This document shows positions 8,376 to 17,501 of a stretch of 64,000 nt of DNA, one piece after another. Origin of the DNA: Fuerstiella sp. (lineage in GTDB: Bacteria > Planctomycetota > Planctomycetia > Planctomycetales > Planctomycetaceae); NCBI GenBank assembly GCA_022447225.1, contig JAKVAZ010000009.1, positions 62,001 through 126,000 of the forward strand, given 5' to 3'. The notes beneath the pieces are model-generated. The model saw nothing but the letters and a program-made list of their open reading frames with translations, did not search any database and was not told the DNA's origin. Numbering within the stretch: position 1 is the first letter of the stretch; the number at the start of each line of letters is the position of its first letter. Position numbers and translations under genes: made by a program.

Positions 8376-11270
8376 TCAGGGTCTCAGTCGTTCGGCCCAC
8401 TCACGACCGGGCCGATCTGTTCGGAAGCTCACCAGCCTGCCACCGTCTACCTCAGTCACGTAGACCGTGCAGCCGTCCGGTCCGCCAAAACACAGATTGG
8501 TTGGGTGAGATCCCAGGACATTTACTTTATGAAGGATTTCTCCCTGTGGTGACATCTTGACCACAGTACCCTCCTGAGGACGCGTTATGTACAGATTCCC
8601 GTCGACATCGCATCGCATCCCGTCGAAACCATAATCCGAAAACTCTCTGACCAGACGTTTGTTCCTTAAGCGTTTCTCTGAGGTAATCTCGAACGCCCAA
8701 ACATTACGCTGAACGGATTCATTGACATACAACGTTTTTCCGTCCGGACTGACCTCAATTCCATTCGTCGTCCCCAGCCCTTCGGCCAGTCGTGTAATCG
8801 TTCCATTGATGTCAATTCGCCAGAGTTGTCCGGTGCGTTGATCCCAGGCAGGGTCGCTGGCATACAGCGTCCCGTCCGGCGCGATCGCAAGATCATTCGG
8901 CTGATTCATTCGATCGTCATGGACCAGAATCGTCACTTTGCGGCTGTTCGAATCAACCTTCAGTACGTTGTGTCCCGTATAGTCAGCGATGAAGAAAAAC
9001 TCCCCGGTGCGATCAAACCGAATTCCATTCCCTGTGCTACCTTCAGGGAGGGTTATGTAGAGTTCTTCGGAACCTTCCGGGCTGACACGCCCAATGGTCC
9101 CCTGTTTCTCGTAATTTACCGCCAAAATATTTCCGGTCGGGTCGCAGGCTGGGCCTTCGATTCCCGAAGTAAATGCATTCGGCTTTGTTAATGGACGGGC
9201 GGTCCAGAGCGGCTCGGAGGGCGTAAAAACAATTTCGGGTGGCGCGGCAAATTTAACCGCTAAAGGAATACCGGAAAAATCTTCGCCCACTCCGGTCCTC
9301 ATCTGCCAGCGTCCCTCTAAAGACAGTCGGTAATCGTTTGATTCAATTACAGGAGCGGATGTCAGTTCTGTCAGCCATTCCAACGAGCCACGAATCACTA
9401 AAAGAACAGCTTCTCCGTTCTCCAAATGATCATGTTCGATTCGGTAATTACGAAACTGCCCCGACGCGGAAGAATTGGGTGAGAGCAGATGTCCGTTAGC
9501 CCACACAGAAACATCTTCAGTACCGGTCCGGACATTGAGGTTCAGGAACGACTGATTATCGGCCTGGTCAGCAAAACCTCGAAAAACACAGCGCAGCCAG
9601 ATGTCGCCTTCTTCGGAGAACTCACTCGACACACTGGCGGACGGTATGTTTCCGATAATCCAGTCGCTGGTCGACCTAGATTCAGACGGTTCCGTACCCG
9701 ACGCCCAGCAGAGCGCCTGATAAAGAAGCCGTGTGAACTGTGGATTCATGAAATCATCTGCGTGCCCCATAGACGTGTAAAACGATCTCCCGCCGTCCGC
9801 CCGGGTGAATGTCCAGCTCACAGGTTCTGAGGGAAGTCCTTCGATGGCTCCGGTGCTGAGCACCTCCGTTCCTTCGTCCAGCGGAGATGTTTGATACAGC
9901 GACCCGCCCTGTGGAAAAGGATCTGCATCCAGTCCGTCAGTAATCGGGTGTTCCGTTCCGATGATAGAGACGTTTGAGATCAGGTCGTTGCCATGATGGG
10001 TGCTGTAACTTCCGCCAAACACCTCCGCATCAAATTCAGGCCACTCCTCACGTCCCGCAGGAGGGGCCTGATTCCGAAGGGAAAACGCGTGACTCGCAGT
10101 TCGGATTCCAATCACCGGTTTTCCGGCTGCCACATGGTCACGAACCCACTGGAGATGTACTCCCGACAGCAGACGACGTCGGACGCTGACCAGCAGCAGG
10201 TCAGCCATTCCGACCTCTTCGATTCCGGGAAACAGGTTGCGATCGGCGGTACTCCCAAATACGGTTGTCACCCGAAAATCACGCCCCAAATGTGTTGCAG
10301 CAAATGCAGGCAACGTCTCATTGGTCCGATATTCCCGTTCAGCAATCAGCATCACCAGATGGGGTCGCGAGTCCTGTGAGAAACGGAACGGTTTACCACC
10401 GATAAACTGGTCGCTGGTGACGGTGGGACACACACAGCGTTCAATGTGAGAGACAATCAGGTCTGTACCCGTGAAGTGACTGACATAGGGCCAGCGTTGC
10501 GGATTGTACATCGTATCGGTCATGTCGCGCATCAGCACAACGTTCAGCCCGTTACGAGACATCTGCCGGAGTCCAAACGGCCGTCCCAGCACACACATAT
10601 TTGTATGTACTCCCGTCAGAATCACATTGCGAATTCCTTTTGACTGCAAAACATTCCAGACTTCTGTGCCTCGGTCCGACACAAAGTCCTGACTGCCGTC
10701 AATCGTGATCAGATCCGACTGACTCATCCAGGGAGACCGAGGGTCCCGGCCCAGTCTGGACAGATAGGCAGCCCATTCGGCATGTTCGACCGGGTCATCA
10801 TCTTCGCCTCCGTCCGACTGATCGATTGGATAAACAGCACGTTCCTCAGAGGGAATCACAGAACACCATTCATCACACTCATACGGGATAAAATCCGCGT
10901 TCGGTACCGTGACCGCGCGTGTTCGCGCAGGGTGACCGGCGTAGGCTGCCATACAACCACTGGGTGAATGAATAATCGTCATACCCAGAGATCTCGCCCG
11001 GACCAGCACCTGATTCAGCCGCGGGGCAAACTCTTCCACCCGTCTGACGGCATTGCGACAATGGTGCAGATCCCACACGTCACACACAATGATCGCAGTT
11101 TCTTTCGGCCTCCACTTTTTGTCACGAATCAGACGATGGAATCGACCACTGTGCAGACGAGTTTCCTTCTGGTATCGGAGCTGAATGTCAATTGTTTCGC
11201 CGGCCTGAACTGTGTCGAATCCTGACATCATCCCGATGATCGCCAACAGTGATAACAAATGTGAATACAT
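8376..11270 (-). CDS. Cysteine hydrolase / ThuA-like / SMP-30 lactonase fusion, exported
   Basis: I place the start at the ATG at 11270, which begins a good signal peptide (MYSHLLSLLAIIGMMSGF, cleavage near VQA-GE); an upstream in-frame ATG at 11312 adds 14 unlikely residues. The 964-residue product has three enzyme-like modules. Residues about 55-290 are an isochorismatase-like cysteine hydrolase with the first Asp in IIVCDVWD and the nucleophile in LTGVHTNMCVLG (Cys about 226). Residues about 300-525 are a ThuA/glutamine-amidotransferase-like fold (HLVMLIAEREYRT, PVIGIRTASHAF). After a beta-rich linker, residues about 695-964 form a gluconolactonase/SMP-30 propeller with the metal-ligand stretches SGIEGPACD, TTNGIEVSPDG and DGMRCDVDGN. 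The combination suggests periplasmic breakdown of a sugar-derived amide or lactone, which is inference. The gene stands alone. Confidence 0.85.
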   Translation of the reverse strand: MYSHLLSLLAIIGMMSGFDTVQAGETIDIQLRYQKETRLHSGRFHRLIRDKKWRPKETAIIVCDVWDLHHCRNAVRRVEEFAPRLNQVLVRARSLGMTIIHSPSGCMAAYAGHPARTRAVTVPNADFIPYECDEWCSVIPSEERAVYPIDQSDGGEDDDPVEHAEWAAYLSRLGRDPRSPWMSQSDLITIDGSQDFVSDRGTEVWNVLQSKGIRNVILTGVHTNMCVLGRPFGLRQMSRNGLNVVLMRDMTDTMYNPQRWPYVSHFTGTDLIVSHIERCVCPTVTSDQFIGGKPFRFSQDSRPHLVMLIAEREYRTNETLPAFAATHLGRDFRVTTVFGSTADRNLFPGIEEVGMADLLLVSVRRRLLSGVHLQWVRDHVAAGKPVIGIRTASHAFSLRNQAPPAGREEWPEFDAEVFGGSYSTHHGNDLISNVSIIGTEHPITDGLDADPFPQGGSLYQTSPLDEGTEVLSTGAIEGLPSEPVSWTFTRADGGRSFYTSMGHADDFMNPQFTRLLYQALCWASGTEPSESRSTSDWIIGNIPSASVSSEFSEEGDIWLRCVFRGFADQADNQSFLNLNVRTGTEDVSVWANGHLLSPNSSASGQFRNYRIEHDHLENGEAVLLVIRGSLEWLTELTSAPVIESNDYRLSLEGRWQMRTGVGEDFSGIPLAVKFAAPPEIVFTPSEPLWTARPLTKPNAFTSGIEGPACDPTGNILAVNYEKQGTIGRVSPEGSEELYITLPEGSTGNGIRFDRTGEFFFIADYTGHNVLKVDSNSRKVTILVHDDRMNQPNDLAIAPDGTLYASDPAWDQRTGQLWRIDINGTITRLAEGLGTTNGIEVSPDGKTLYVNESVQRNVWAFEITSEKRLRNKRLVREFSDYGFDGMRCDVDGNLYITRPQEGTVVKMSPQGEILHKVNVLGSHPTNLCFGGPDGCTVYVTEVDGGRLVSFRTDRPGREWAERLRP

Positions 11271-11576
11271 TCCGTTCGGTCTCCGGCACAGCGTTGCAAA
11301 AACGACTGTCACACAGTGTTATGCCACTTCTGAACAACTGCAACTGAACCACTTCAACTGCTGCGTTCGCCCCCGCCAGTGCAGCCCGATTCACGGGATC
11401 CGCATTTGGGTCCGGCCTAACTGAGGTGAAATAATTTCAACACACCCACAACGGGATTCGCCGCAGCTTCGAATGTAAACCCAAGACCGGCACAAGCTTC
11501 ATCTTAACAGCCGCCTGCGGTATAACAGCCCGAGTCACCCAATGATTAGCGTAAGCCCAAAACCAACGATCACATC
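11271..11576. other. Divergent intergenic region
   Basis: This gap separates the minus-strand fusion gene from plus-strand eboE and must carry promoters for both. I could not pick out a convincing -35/-10 pair or operator. No gene-like frame with a motif is present. Confidence 0.4.
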
Positions 11577-12767
11577 ATGGCGATCTCAAATCTTCCGTTG
11601 AGTTACTGCACCAACGTCCATCCCGGACAGTCCGCAGATGAAGTTATTGACGGCATCAACACATGTACGGCTGCAGCGGCCCGTACATTCAACCGACCGC
11701 TTGCCGCCGGATTGTGGCTGGCACGGAGCGTCGTCACGGAACTGCTTGATTCGCAATCGAAACTGGAACAGGTCGGACAGGTCCTGTGGCAGCACGATCT
11801 TTCCTGCTACACACTCAATGCTTTTCCTTTCGGAAATTTTCATTCCGACCGGGTCAAAGAAAATGTGTATCTGCCGGACTGGTCGACACCGGATCGTCTC
11901 CGGTACACACAGGAATGTGCTCAACTGCTGGCCGAACTGTTGCCAAAGGCAGCAGAGGGAAGCCTGTCAACAGTTCCTCTGGGCGGCCGAATGAATCCAA
12001 CCCGGCCGGAATTTGCCGAGGAGTGTTTCACCAATGTAATCAAAGCAGCCCAACATCTGGCCGACCTGCACGAATCCACCGGTCGGCTGATTCGTCTTGC
12101 CATTGAACCGGAACCGATGTGCCACCTTTCATCAATTTCGCGCGATGTCATCCCGTGGTTCGCACAACTCCGTGAGAAAGCAGGATCGGCAAATCAGCTG
12201 GACATTTTACAGGAACACGTTGGTCTTTGTCTGGACGTCTGTCACCAGGCAGTTGAATTCGAGGACCTCACGCACAGCATCAATCTGCTGGAATCGAACT
12301 CGATTCGCATCAACAAGCTGCACATTACCAACGCAGTGCAACTTCAGCACCCGCTGGAAAACGAAGCCGGGCGTCAGGCACTCCTTCAGTATGTGGAACC
12401 TCGCTACCTGCATCAAACTTACGCAAAATTCTCTGACGGACATATTGAACAACGGACAGACCTTACAGTCGAGCATATCAACTGTTCACCGCCCGATCAG
12501 TTCCTGCAGGCAGAAGACTGGCGAATCCATTTCCATGTACCCGTATTCGCGGAAACCCTGGGACCACTGCATACAACACGACATGAACTGGAACAGGCCA
12601 TTTCACGAATCGCCGATCTTCCATATTCGCCTCACCTTGAGGTGGAAACCTACACATGGCCGGTGATGCCTGGTGAAGACGCCCTTCCTTCACTAAATAC
12701 GGCTGATCGAATTGCCAAAGAGCTCGATGCTGCGACGGAAATCATTACCAGATGCACCATGGGTTGA
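11577..12767 (+). CDS. eboE: EboE-like metabolite traffic protein
   Basis: The 396-residue protein resembles EboE, a TIM-barrel (sugar phosphate isomerase/epimerase-like) member of the ebo system, which is linked to export of secondary-metabolite precursors to the periplasm in cyanobacteria and algae-associated bacteria. Matching stretches are LPLSYCTNVHPGQSADEV at the start, LNAFPFGNFHSDRVKENVY, then DRLRYTQECAQLLAELLP and LSTVPLGGRMNP, with barrel ligands suggested by LAIEPEPMCHL and GLCLDVCHQAVEF. The protein has no leader and should be cytosolic. None of eboA, eboB, eboC, eboD or eboF is present in the window; the neighbours are a hydrolase fusion and a topoisomerase subunit. The family call is good; the role of an orphan EboE is unknown. 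Confidence 0.82.
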   Translation: MAISNLPLSYCTNVHPGQSADEVIDGINTCTAAAARTFNRPLAAGLWLARSVVTELLDSQSKLEQVGQVLWQHDLSCYTLNAFPFGNFHSDRVKENVYLPDWSTPDRLRYTQECAQLLAELLPKAAEGSLSTVPLGGRMNPTRPEFAEECFTNVIKAAQHLADLHESTGRLIRLAIEPEPMCHLSSISRDVIPWFAQLREKAGSANQLDILQEHVGLCLDVCHQAVEFEDLTHSINLLESNSIRINKLHITNAVQLQHPLENEAGRQALLQYVEPRYLHQTYAKFSDGHIEQRTDLTVEHINCSPPDQFLQAEDWRIHFHVPVFAETLGPLHTTRHELEQAISRIADLPYSPHLEVETYTWPVMPGEDALPSLNTADRIAKELDAATEIITRCTMG

Positions 12768-12840
12768 GCAGTACTGATCGATCTGAGACGATGGCCTTTC
12801 GATCCAGAAGTTTCCAAACCATATCAACCCCCGGCAATCC

Positions 12841-14763
12841 ATGAGCGCAGCAACGGCTCCCCAAGCCTATACCGGAAAAGACATAGAGGTTCTTGAAGGT
12901 CTGGAACCCGTTCGCAAACGACCGTCCATGTACATTGGAGGTGTCGATTCCCGGGGCCTGCACCACCTGTTATGGGAAGTGATCGACAATTCTGTCGATG
13001 AGTTTCTGGCCGGGGAATGTACCCGGATCGTGGTTACGCTGCATCGGGACGGTTGTAGCTGTACCGTGCAGGACGACGGTCGGGGAATTCCGGTTGACAA
13101 ACATCCACGGATGAAAAAATCAACTTTAGAGGTCATCCTCACCACACTTCACGCCGGTGGCAAATTCAGCAATAAGAATTATGCCCGAAGCGGAGGACTT
13201 CATGGTGTCGGCTCGTCGGTGGTCAATGCCTTATCTTCAGAGATGACAGCGACGGTTTACCGCAACGGACATGAATACATCCAGGAATATCGAAAGGGTG
13301 TCCCGCTTAAAAATGTCCGAAAGGTGCGAAAATTCCGAGGACGGGGGACGGTTATTTTTTTTAGACCCGACGAATCGATTTTTCGAAAAATTCAGTTCAA
13401 CGCCGATACGATTCGCCAGCACCTGGAAGACATTTCTTATATTCACGGCGGCATGAAGATTATCTTCAGAGACGAACAGAGGAACGAAACTCATGAGTTC
13501 TCTCACCCGGACGGCATCTCCTCCTACATTGGTCGCCTGATTGAAGACAGCAATCGAAAGACCGTTCATCAGCCTCTGTTTGCAGTTGAGCGGGATGATT
13601 CAGCAGCGCGCATTGAAATCGTTTTGAAATGGACGGAATCCACAGACGAACATCTGCGCAGCTACGTAAACGGCATTCGGACACATGGCGGAGGAACCCA
13701 CGAAAACGGAATGCGAACCGGACTGGTCAAAGCAGTCCGCAACTATATTGACGTACACAATTTCAAACCACGAGGAGTTACAGTTACGGCCGACGATATC
13801 CGTGAGGGACTTGTAGTCATTTTGTCAGTTTTTGTCAGTGATCCAATGTTTCAGGGACAGACGAAAGACAGACTGAACAATCCCGAAATGGCGTCTACTG
13901 TTGATGCCGTGATTCGGCCGGCACTGGAAAACTGGCTCAATAACAATTCGTCCATTGCAGACGCCATCCTGGGTCGCGTCGTCCTCGCGGCCCGCGCTCG
14001 TCAGGCAAGTCGTGATGCGGTCACTGAAGTCAAACGAAAATCGGCATCCACACGAAGAAGCACGCTGCCGGGAAAACTGGTCGATTGCCAGTCCAAACAC
14101 TCAGATGATTCAGAACTGTTCATCGTGGAAGGAGATTCGGCAGGAGGCACTGCGGTTATGGGTCGTAACTCAAAAACTCAGGCGGTGCTGCCACTGCGCG
14201 GAAAAATTCTGAATACCGAATCGCTTGGACTGGGCAAGGTCCTGAAAAACCAGGAAATCAGCGACATCGTGGAGACACTGGGGGCCGGAATCGGGCAATC
14301 CTTTGATATTCATCGCCTGCGATACGGTCGAGTCATCCTGCTGATGGATGCGGATAGTGACGGCTACCATATCTCAACGCTGCTCTTGACGTTTTTCTTT
14401 CGTCACATGCCGGAAATGATTCGTCAGGGCCGACTATTCATTGCCCAGCCCCCGCTGTTTCGTATCGAAGTTGGCAGGAAAAAGTATTACGCTCAAACAG
14501 ACTCCGAAAAGGAGGAGATCCTGGCCGGCCTGCCGACGGGTCGCTCGGCCACCGTCCTGCGTTTCAAGGGATTGGGAGAAATGAACGCCTCACAACTCAA
14601 AGAAACCACGCTGAACCCCAAAGCCCGTGTCCTGCTGCGAGTCGATATTGAAAGTCAGCTCGAAGCAGACGCTACTTTTCATCAGCTACTTGGACGCGAC
14701 GCCGCCGAACGTTACAGAATCATTATGGATCAGGCGTGTTTCGCTGACGACATTGATCTATAG
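12841..14763 (+). CDS. parE: Type IIA topoisomerase subunit B (ParE/GyrB)
   Basis: This 640-residue ATPase subunit of a type IIA topoisomerase acts with a GyrA/ParC partner (not in the window) to pass one DNA duplex through another. The GHKL ATPase shows EVIDNSVDEFLAGEC, DDGRGIPVDKHP and GGLHGVGSSVVNALS; the transducer domain follows, then TOPRIM with ELFIVEGDSAGGTA, PLRGKILN and LMDADSDGYHISTLLLTFFF, and the C-terminal FKGLGEMNASQLKETT. The DADSDG form of the metal motif is closer to ParE than to the DADVDG of GyrB, and the total length matches ParE and short GyrB alike, so the subunit name is not certain. All catalytic residues are present. A GTG-started small gene follows 97 bp downstream on the same strand. 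Confidence 0.9.
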   Translation: MSAATAPQAYTGKDIEVLEGLEPVRKRPSMYIGGVDSRGLHHLLWEVIDNSVDEFLAGECTRIVVTLHRDGCSCTVQDDGRGIPVDKHPRMKKSTLEVILTTLHAGGKFSNKNYARSGGLHGVGSSVVNALSSEMTATVYRNGHEYIQEYRKGVPLKNVRKVRKFRGRGTVIFFRPDESIFRKIQFNADTIRQHLEDISYIHGGMKIIFRDEQRNETHEFSHPDGISSYIGRLIEDSNRKTVHQPLFAVERDDSAARIEIVLKWTESTDEHLRSYVNGIRTHGGGTHENGMRTGLVKAVRNYIDVHNFKPRGVTVTADDIREGLVVILSVFVSDPMFQGQTKDRLNNPEMASTVDAVIRPALENWLNNNSSIADAILGRVVLAARARQASRDAVTEVKRKSASTRRSTLPGKLVDCQSKHSDDSELFIVEGDSAGGTAVMGRNSKTQAVLPLRGKILNTESLGLGKVLKNQEISDIVETLGAGIGQSFDIHRLRYGRVILLMDADSDGYHISTLLLTFFFRHMPEMIRQGRLFIAQPPLFRIEVGRKKYYAQTDSEKEEILAGLPTGRSATVLRFKGLGEMNASQLKETTLNPKARVLLRVDIESQLEADATFHQLLGRDAAERYRIIMDQACFADDIDL

Positions 14764-14859
14764 ATGTAACAAAGAAATCATATCGATTGTTTTGTTTAAG
14801 GAACGAGAACCACACCAGAGGATCAGGCAGGCTGTGTGTTCATTAAGGAGTAACATAAC

Positions 14860-15387
14860 GTGATTTCAGGGGGACCAGGCAGACTGGTTCGCAGAGCAGG
14901 TCGGACTGTGACCGGCGGTGTGATCATCGTGGTAGTCCTTTTCGCTCTTCTGTTTATGCAGGGACCGGGCACAGGGACGGGCGACGGAGATATTTCTGCC
15001 GATTTCATTTCAGCGGATCGCAGCAGTCAGTTCGCTACAGCCGTACCGACCGACAGAATGGTCCTGTCCTCTGCGGACACACAGGCAGACGGCCTGACAG
15101 AAACAGAGCAAACTGCCGTTCAGGAAAACACGCTGGTGATACTGATTGACGAATATGATTATCTGATGCGTGTTCCAGGAAACAATGTTGAGTCGTGGAA
15201 TGAGATCGATCTGCAACGACTGCTAAAGCTCGCTCAGCAGATCCGCGGCGACAGCAACGGGATCCGGGTCCGAATTCATAAGCGAAGCACAGCACGCGCG
15301 TCCGCTGAACAACGAATTATTGACCAGTTGCACAGCGTCGGTATCGGCCCCGATGCGATCTTCGAATCATCAGAACTGATCGATTAG
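14860..15387 (+). CDS. Small membrane-anchored protein, possible ExbD-like periplasmic domain
   Basis: The start is a GTG at 14860 supported by AAGGAG at 14845-14850. The 175-residue product has an N-terminal arginine cluster, one strong membrane helix (VTGGVIIVVVLFALLFMQG, about residues 17-36) and a soluble remainder, so its bulk is probably periplasmic. The last 80 residues (TLVILIDEYDYLMRVPG, then a helix, IRVRIHKRSTARASA and a final helix) follow the beta-alpha-beta order of the ExbD/TolR periplasmic domain. That is a pattern judgement, not a firm match, because the membrane Asp of ExbD is missing. It lies 97 bp after parE on the same strand and may be cotranscribed. Function unknown. 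Confidence 0.6.
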   Translation: MISGGPGRLVRRAGRTVTGGVIIVVVLFALLFMQGPGTGTGDGDISADFISADRSSQFATAVPTDRMVLSSADTQADGLTETEQTAVQENTLVILIDEYDYLMRVPGNNVESWNEIDLQRLLKLAQQIRGDSNGIRVRIHKRSTARASAEQRIIDQLHSVGIGPDAIFESSELID

Positions 15388-15555
15388 ATCAGGTCACACC
15401 ATCACTCGTTACTCAACCGTTTCAGCAGCTGACAGCACACTGCCCTTTCTTTCGCTGGTCGAAATCAGATAGTGTGAGCGGTCGTCCTTCTGATGAGCGC
15501 GTAATTAGCAGCGATAGCAGTTATTCGGGGATACTCTCGGGCGGCAAATGCAGAG

Positions 15556-16722
15556 ATGAAGCTGAAGTGCCAACCCGAGGATTTCGTCGTAACCGAAAAC
15601 CTGAACCTGCGTTCAGGCCGCGGCCCTTGGGCCCTTTATCGTCTGGTTAAGACGAATATCGGGACACTGGAAGCCCTTGAGCAAATCAGTCGTGTCTGGA
15701 ATCTGCCTGTCAATCGTATTGCTCACGCAGGACTCAAGGACCGGTATGCGATTACACACCAATCGATAACAATCCGCCACGGACCTCCCGTCGACCTGCA
15801 ACAGAATTCTTTTCGTCTAGAGTATCAGGGTCAGACAGATTCGGAACTAACGGCCGCTCAACTCCGGAATAACCGGTTTCAGATCGTGATGCGCCGAGTG
15901 ACTGCCGCATCTGCGTCAGAAACAATCCGACGGATCACAACTCCAACCGGGCTCGTTATTCCCAACTACTTTGACGATCAGCGATTCGGTTCGCTGGGAC
16001 AGTCCGGAGAATATATTGCTGCAGCATGGTGTCGGAAGGACTACGAACGAGCAACGTGGCTGGCACTGGCCGATCCAAATCGCCATGACCGTGCCACTGA
16101 AAAGAAACAAAAACAGATTCTGCGGGATCATTGGGGCGACTGGAAGCTCTGCAAACAGCAGCTCAACCGGTCTCACCGACGAAGCATTATCACTTATCTT
16201 GTTGATCATCCCCAGGGATTTCGCAAAGCCTTTGCGCTGATTCGCCCGCATCTGCGAGGCCTCTATCTGTCCGCATTTCAAAGTGCGGTATGGAACCGCG
16301 TGCTGGGTCAGGTGATTCTACAGCTTCCGCTCCGCCTGGTAACCACCCCGATCGCTGATGCACTCTTGCCGTTTGGCATTTTGCCTCTCAACGTCACTTC
16401 CACCGTGGACAGTACGATTCCACTAATTTCCGCGAGAAACCGCAACCTCAGCGAGAAACAACAACACCGAGCGGATGAGGCCACCGGTCACTATGGCCTC
16501 CGATCTGACGAGATGAAAGTGGCCTATCCCAGAGACCGTTTTTTCTCCAAAGGCAGCCGCCGCTGCTGGATCTCACCATCCGATCTGTCCGCACAAACCC
16601 GCCCGGATGAACTGTATCCGGGATATCAGTGCATCTGCCTGGATTTTCGGCTGCCGCCAGGTTGTTATGCCACAATGCTGATTCGCGGCCTGATCGCTCC
16701 TCCACAGCCCGATCAACCATGA
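15556..16722 (+). CDS. truD: tRNA pseudouridine(13) synthase TruD
   Basis: The 388-residue protein is a TruD-family pseudouridine synthase, which isomerises U13 in the D-arm of certain tRNAs. The catalytic Asp is in AGLKDRYAITHQSITI (Asp62), the NYFDDQRFG motif is near residue 135, and the insertion domain and final CYATMLIRGLI stretch match the family. It begins directly with the TruD core (LKCQPEDFVVTENL). Its stop codon overlaps the start of the following RluA-type gene by 4 bp (ATGA at 16719-16722), so the two modification enzymes are probably translationally coupled. Certainty is high. Confidence 0.95.
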   Translation: MKLKCQPEDFVVTENLNLRSGRGPWALYRLVKTNIGTLEALEQISRVWNLPVNRIAHAGLKDRYAITHQSITIRHGPPVDLQQNSFRLEYQGQTDSELTAAQLRNNRFQIVMRRVTAASASETIRRITTPTGLVIPNYFDDQRFGSLGQSGEYIAAAWCRKDYERATWLALADPNRHDRATEKKQKQILRDHWGDWKLCKQQLNRSHRRSIITYLVDHPQGFRKAFALIRPHLRGLYLSAFQSAVWNRVLGQVILQLPLRLVTTPIADALLPFGILPLNVTSTVDSTIPLISARNRNLSEKQQHRADEATGHYGLRSDEMKVAYPRDRFFSKGSRRCWISPSDLSAQTRPDELYPGYQCICLDFRLPPGCYATMLIRGLIAPPQPDQP

Positions 16723-17384
16723 AATATCAAATGCCCACCGTTCTGCTGGAAGACAATCACTGTCTGATCATTGATAAGCCGGCCGGTTTACTCACAATGG
16801 GCGATGGCACAGGTGATGTGACAGCAGCTGATCTCGCCAAAGAATATCTCAAAGAGAAGTACGCTAAACCGGGAAAAGTATTCCTCGGGATTGTCCACCG
16901 CCTGGATCGTCCGGTTTCAGGAACACTGCTGTTCGCGCGAACAGGTAAAGCCGCGTCACGGCTGTCGGATCAGTTTCGTCTCGGACACATCCGCAAGACT
17001 TACACCGCACTGGTGGAAGGCCAGCTGACAACAGCGGAGGGCGAACGGGTGGACTGGCTCATAAAAGATAAACAGAGGAATCACGTCTCCGTTGTCGGTC
17101 GCACAACCAAAGGCGCCCGGGAATGCCGCCTGAGGTATCGCGCTATTGAAACTTTCCAAACATATACACGGGTTGAAATTCATCCGCTGACAGGACGCAG
17201 CCACCAGATTCGCGTACAGCTGGCCCACATGGGAAATCCAATCGCGGGTGATCTGCGATACGGAGCGGCCGACGAGCTGGGTTCCCGCATCATGCTTCAC
17301 GCATCTCGCCTGGAATTCATGCACCCGACTCTTAAACAGGACACGGTGATTGATTGCCACCTTCCGGAAGCATTTGAGCCATAG
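16719..17384 (+). CDS. RluA-family RNA pseudouridine synthase
   Basis: The 221-residue product is a compact RluA-type pseudouridine synthase without an S4 RNA-binding domain, like RluA and TruC. The catalytic loop reads GIVHRLDRPVSGTLLF (Asp63); IIDKPAGLLT at the front and HPLTGRSHQIRVQLAHMGNP at the back complete the family signature. The target uridine in rRNA or tRNA cannot be assigned. I chose the ATG at 16719 because it overlaps the truD stop and places the VLLEDNHCLIIDKPAG strand at the usual distance; a longer frame opening at 16629 lies wholly inside truD. The gene converges with uvrA. Confidence 0.92.
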   Translation: MKYQMPTVLLEDNHCLIIDKPAGLLTMGDGTGDVTAADLAKEYLKEKYAKPGKVFLGIVHRLDRPVSGTLLFARTGKAASRLSDQFRLGHIRKTYTALVEGQLTTAEGERVDWLIKDKQRNHVSVVGRTTKGARECRLRYRAIETFQTYTRVEIHPLTGRSHQIRVQLAHMGNPIAGDLRYGAADELGSRIMLHASRLEFMHPTLKQDTVIDCHLPEAFEP

Positions 17385-17501
17385 CTCAGCGGAGTCATAC
17401 AGTCCGCAGTACCGATTCTGTTGACTCTGATTTTTGAAACCGTGAGACTGTCAGGCATTGCTTAGAAAAGACATGCATTGAATCGCCTCTGACCGAACAA
17501 T

